Shown here in pieces: positions 61,706 through 64,000 of a stretch of 64,000 nt of DNA. Positions within the stretch are counted from its first letter, which is position 1. Each line of letters begins with the position of its first letter. The position numbers and the translations under genes are program-made. The DNA comes from Vibrio zhugei (GTDB lineage: Bacteria > Pseudomonadota > Gammaproteobacteria > Enterobacterales > Vibrionaceae), in the NCBI RefSeq assembly GCF_003716875.1, contig NZ_CP033078.1:2604001-2668000 (forward strand). The letters are read 5' to 3'. The notes beneath the pieces were generated by a model. It worked only from the letters and a program-made list of their open reading frames with translations, was not told the origin of the DNA and searched no databases.

Positions 61706-62335
61706 ATGAACGCAACCTACTCTATTCTCATTGCCGATGACCATCCGCTGTTTCGCAATGCCTTATTACAATCCATTCAAATGGCGTTCACGCACACCCG
61801 TCTGCTGGAAGCGGATTCACTGCATACGTTGGTACGTTTATTAAACCAAGAAGAAGAGATTGATTTGGTGCTATTGGATTTAAAGATGCCGGGCACCAAT
61901 GGGATGTCTGGGTTAATTCAGTTGCGTGCGGAATATCCAGATTTACCGATTGTGGTGATTTCAGCCAGTGAAGAGAGCGCTATCGTATCGCAAGTGAAAC
62001 ACTATGGTGCTTTTGGGTTTATCCCCAAATCAAGCGACATGAAAACCCTCATTGCCGCTTTACGTCAGGTATTGGAAGGCGCGCCTTATTTTCCAGAAGA
62101 GATGTTAAACAATGGCCATGCGTTCGATGATGTCTCGGAACGTATTGCTTCTCTCACCCCACAGCAATACAAAGTCCTCAACATGCTCTCTGACGGCCTG
62201 CTCAATAAACAAATCGCTCATGAATTGCATGTCTCGGAAGCCACCATCAAAGCGCATTTAACTGCGATTTTCCGTAAATTAGACGTAAAAAATCGCACAC
62301 AAGCCGTCATTTTACTCCAAGAACACCACAGCTAA
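61706..62335 (+). CDS. NarL/LuxR-family response regulator (orphan)
   Basis: A 209-residue two-domain regulator. The receiver domain has Asp58 in LVLLDLKMPGTNG, acidic residues ADDHP at 10-14 and Lys in FIPKSS. The C-terminal LuxR helix-turn-helix is about residues 145-205 (LTPQQYKVLNMLSDGLLNKQ, HVSEATIKAHLTAIFRKLDV). No histidine kinase is adjacent, so its partner is unknown. It has its own promoter region after dsbD. Confidence 0.88.
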   Translation: MNATYSILIADDHPLFRNALLQSIQMAFTHTRLLEADSLHTLVRLLNQEEEIDLVLLDLKMPGTNGMSGLIQLRAEYPDLPIVVISASEESAIVSQVKHYGAFGFIPKSSDMKTLIAALRQVLEGAPYFPEEMLNNGHAFDDVSERIASLTPQQYKVLNMLSDGLLNKQIAHELHVSEATIKAHLTAIFRKLDVKNRTQAVILLQEHHS

Positions 62336-62348
62336 TGGCAAGCCATGC

Positions 62349-63020
62349 CTATGATCTCGCACTGGCGACGAACGCCTGACCATTCACGGTGGTGAGCTTA
62401 CGAATTAAGAAGTTCAATAACACACCGTACATTGGTACAAATAACCCCAAACTAATGATCAGCTTAACGCTGTAATCGACAAGCGCAATTTCAGTCCAGT
62501 GTTCAGCCATAAAACTATCGGGGCTTTGATAAAAAGCAATACTGAAAAAAGCGATCGTATCAAGCGCATTACCAAATAATGTCGACGCGGTAGGAGCCAC
62601 CCACCATTGCTTCATCTGACGTAAGCGGTTAAACACATGGATATCCATGATCTGCCCCAATAGATACGCCATAAAGCTTGCTGCCGCAATACGTGCAACA
62701 AAGACATTAAAGGTGCTCATATCGGCAAACCCTTGATAGCTGCCTTGCGCAAACACCACCGACAAGACATACGAGATCATTAACGCGGGTAGCATGACAA
62801 AAAAGATGATGCGACGCGCCAACTTGGGCCCATAGATCCGCACCGTCAGGTCCGTTGCTAAAAAGATAAACGGAAAGGTAAAAGCTCCCCACGTGGTATG
62901 CAGAGAAAACACGGTAAATGGGATCTGCACGAGATAGTTACTCGATGCAATCACCAACAAATGGAAGAGAACAAGATAGGTCAGCGCTTTGCGCTGTTGA
63001 ACAGCAGTAAAAGAAGTCAT
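62349..63020 (-). CDS. yhhQ: Queuosine-precursor transporter YhhQ
   Basis: A 223-residue COG1738 (DUF165) membrane protein with six helices, of the family that imports 7-cyano-7-deazaguanine or 7-aminomethyl-7-deazaguanine for queuosine synthesis. The family stretches FTFPFIFLATDLTVRIYG and GQIMDIHVFNRLR are present. AAGG lies just before the ATG at 63020 and forms part of a candidate preQ1 riboswitch, which fits the transported substrate. Confidence 0.92.
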   Translation of the reverse strand: MTSFTAVQQRKALTYLVLFHLLVIASSNYLVQIPFTVFSLHTTWGAFTFPFIFLATDLTVRIYGPKLARRIIFFVMLPALMISYVLSVVFAQGSYQGFADMSTFNVFVARIAAASFMAYLLGQIMDIHVFNRLRQMKQWWVAPTASTLFGNALDTIAFFSIAFYQSPDSFMAEHWTEIALVDYSVKLIISLGLFVPMYGVLLNFLIRKLTTVNGQAFVASARS

Positions 63021-63025
63021 TATGA

Positions 63026-63062
63026 ACCTTTTTAGTTTGATTTGGGGGCGAGGGAACCCAAA
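63026..63062 (-). promoter_or_regulatory. Candidate preQ1-I riboswitch controlling yhhQ
   Basis: Reading the minus strand downwards: TTTGGG (63062-63057) can pair perfectly with CCCAAA (63046-63041), enclosing a ten-base loop TTCCCTCGCC that starts with the conserved TTC-like segment; an A-rich tail TCAAACTAAAAAGG follows. The loop CCT can pair with AGG of the tail, giving the H-type pseudoknot of preQ1-I aptamers and hiding the Shine-Dalgarno AAGG six bases before the yhhQ ATG. The layout closely resembles the short translational preQ1 switch of Thermoanaerobacter tengcongensis, and preQ1-I elements have been reported before COG1738 genes. Confidence 0.7.
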
Positions 63063-63064
63063 AA

Positions 63065-64000
<936 letters not shown>

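Overview
The window is a stretch of a gammaproteobacterial chromosome, almost certainly a Vibrio or a close relative (Vibrionaceae). The best evidence is AphA (3413-3952), the low-cell-density quorum-sensing regulator of vibrios, together with a gene order (argE-ppc-aphA-cysE-gpsA-secB ... frdABCD-efp-epmB ... groESL ... tpiA-rraA-menA-hslUV-ftsN-cytR-priA-rpmE-metJBL-zapB-glpX-pfkA-fieF-cpxRA-sodA-trmL-fxsA-aspA-dsbD ... gmk) that, as I recall it, follows one block of the large Vibrio cholerae chromosome. Most of the DNA is dense housekeeping sequence. Both ends are cut inside genes: argE at the left and gmk at the right.

Layout. 1-8.3 kb: end of argE, ppc, aphA, then the leftward group yibN-secB-gpsA-cysE and epmA. 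8.6-13.5 kb: the frdABCD fumarate reductase operon and a DASS-type carboxylate transporter. 13.6-17.3 kb: efp and epmB (which with epmA give substrate and two enzymes of the EF-P beta-lysylation pathway), an MgtC-like membrane protein and a ModF-like double ABC ATPase. 17.5-22.5 kb is the accessory region: two apparently identical IS30-family elements in inverted orientation around AT-rich DNA with two unknown genes, an unknown membrane-protein gene split by one of the IS30 copies, and an IS3-family element inserted in the last codons of ppsA. 22.5-25.8 kb: ppsA and its regulator ppsR. 26-36 kb: groESL, a Cys-rich HTH regulator, tpiA, a MATE transporter, rraA, menA and hslVU. 36-48 kb: ftsN, cytR, priA, rpmE, malic enzyme, the metJ/metBL locus, zapB and glpX. 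48-54.6 kb: pfkA, fieF, cpxRA, sodA, trmL and fxsA. 54.8-64 kb: a membrane diguanylate cyclase, a second IS3-family element directly in front of aspA, dsbD, an orphan response regulator, yhhQ and gmk.

Regulatory DNA that can be read directly includes four tandem met boxes between metJ and metB, a perfect CpxR box before cpxR, a Fur box before sodA, sigma-32-type promoters before groES and hslV, a CRP-like site far upstream of cytR, and a candidate preQ1-I riboswitch in the leader of yhhQ (a queuosine-precursor transporter gene).

The most striking observations are three insertion events whose pre-insertion state can be rebuilt exactly from target-site duplications: an IS3-family element between the Shine-Dalgarno sequence and the start codon of aspA; an IS407-like element that replaces the last codon of ppsA and moves its terminator 1.2 kb away; and an IS30 copy that splits a 128-codon membrane-protein gene. 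No CRISPR array, tRNA, rRNA, prophage or recognisable defence system was seen.
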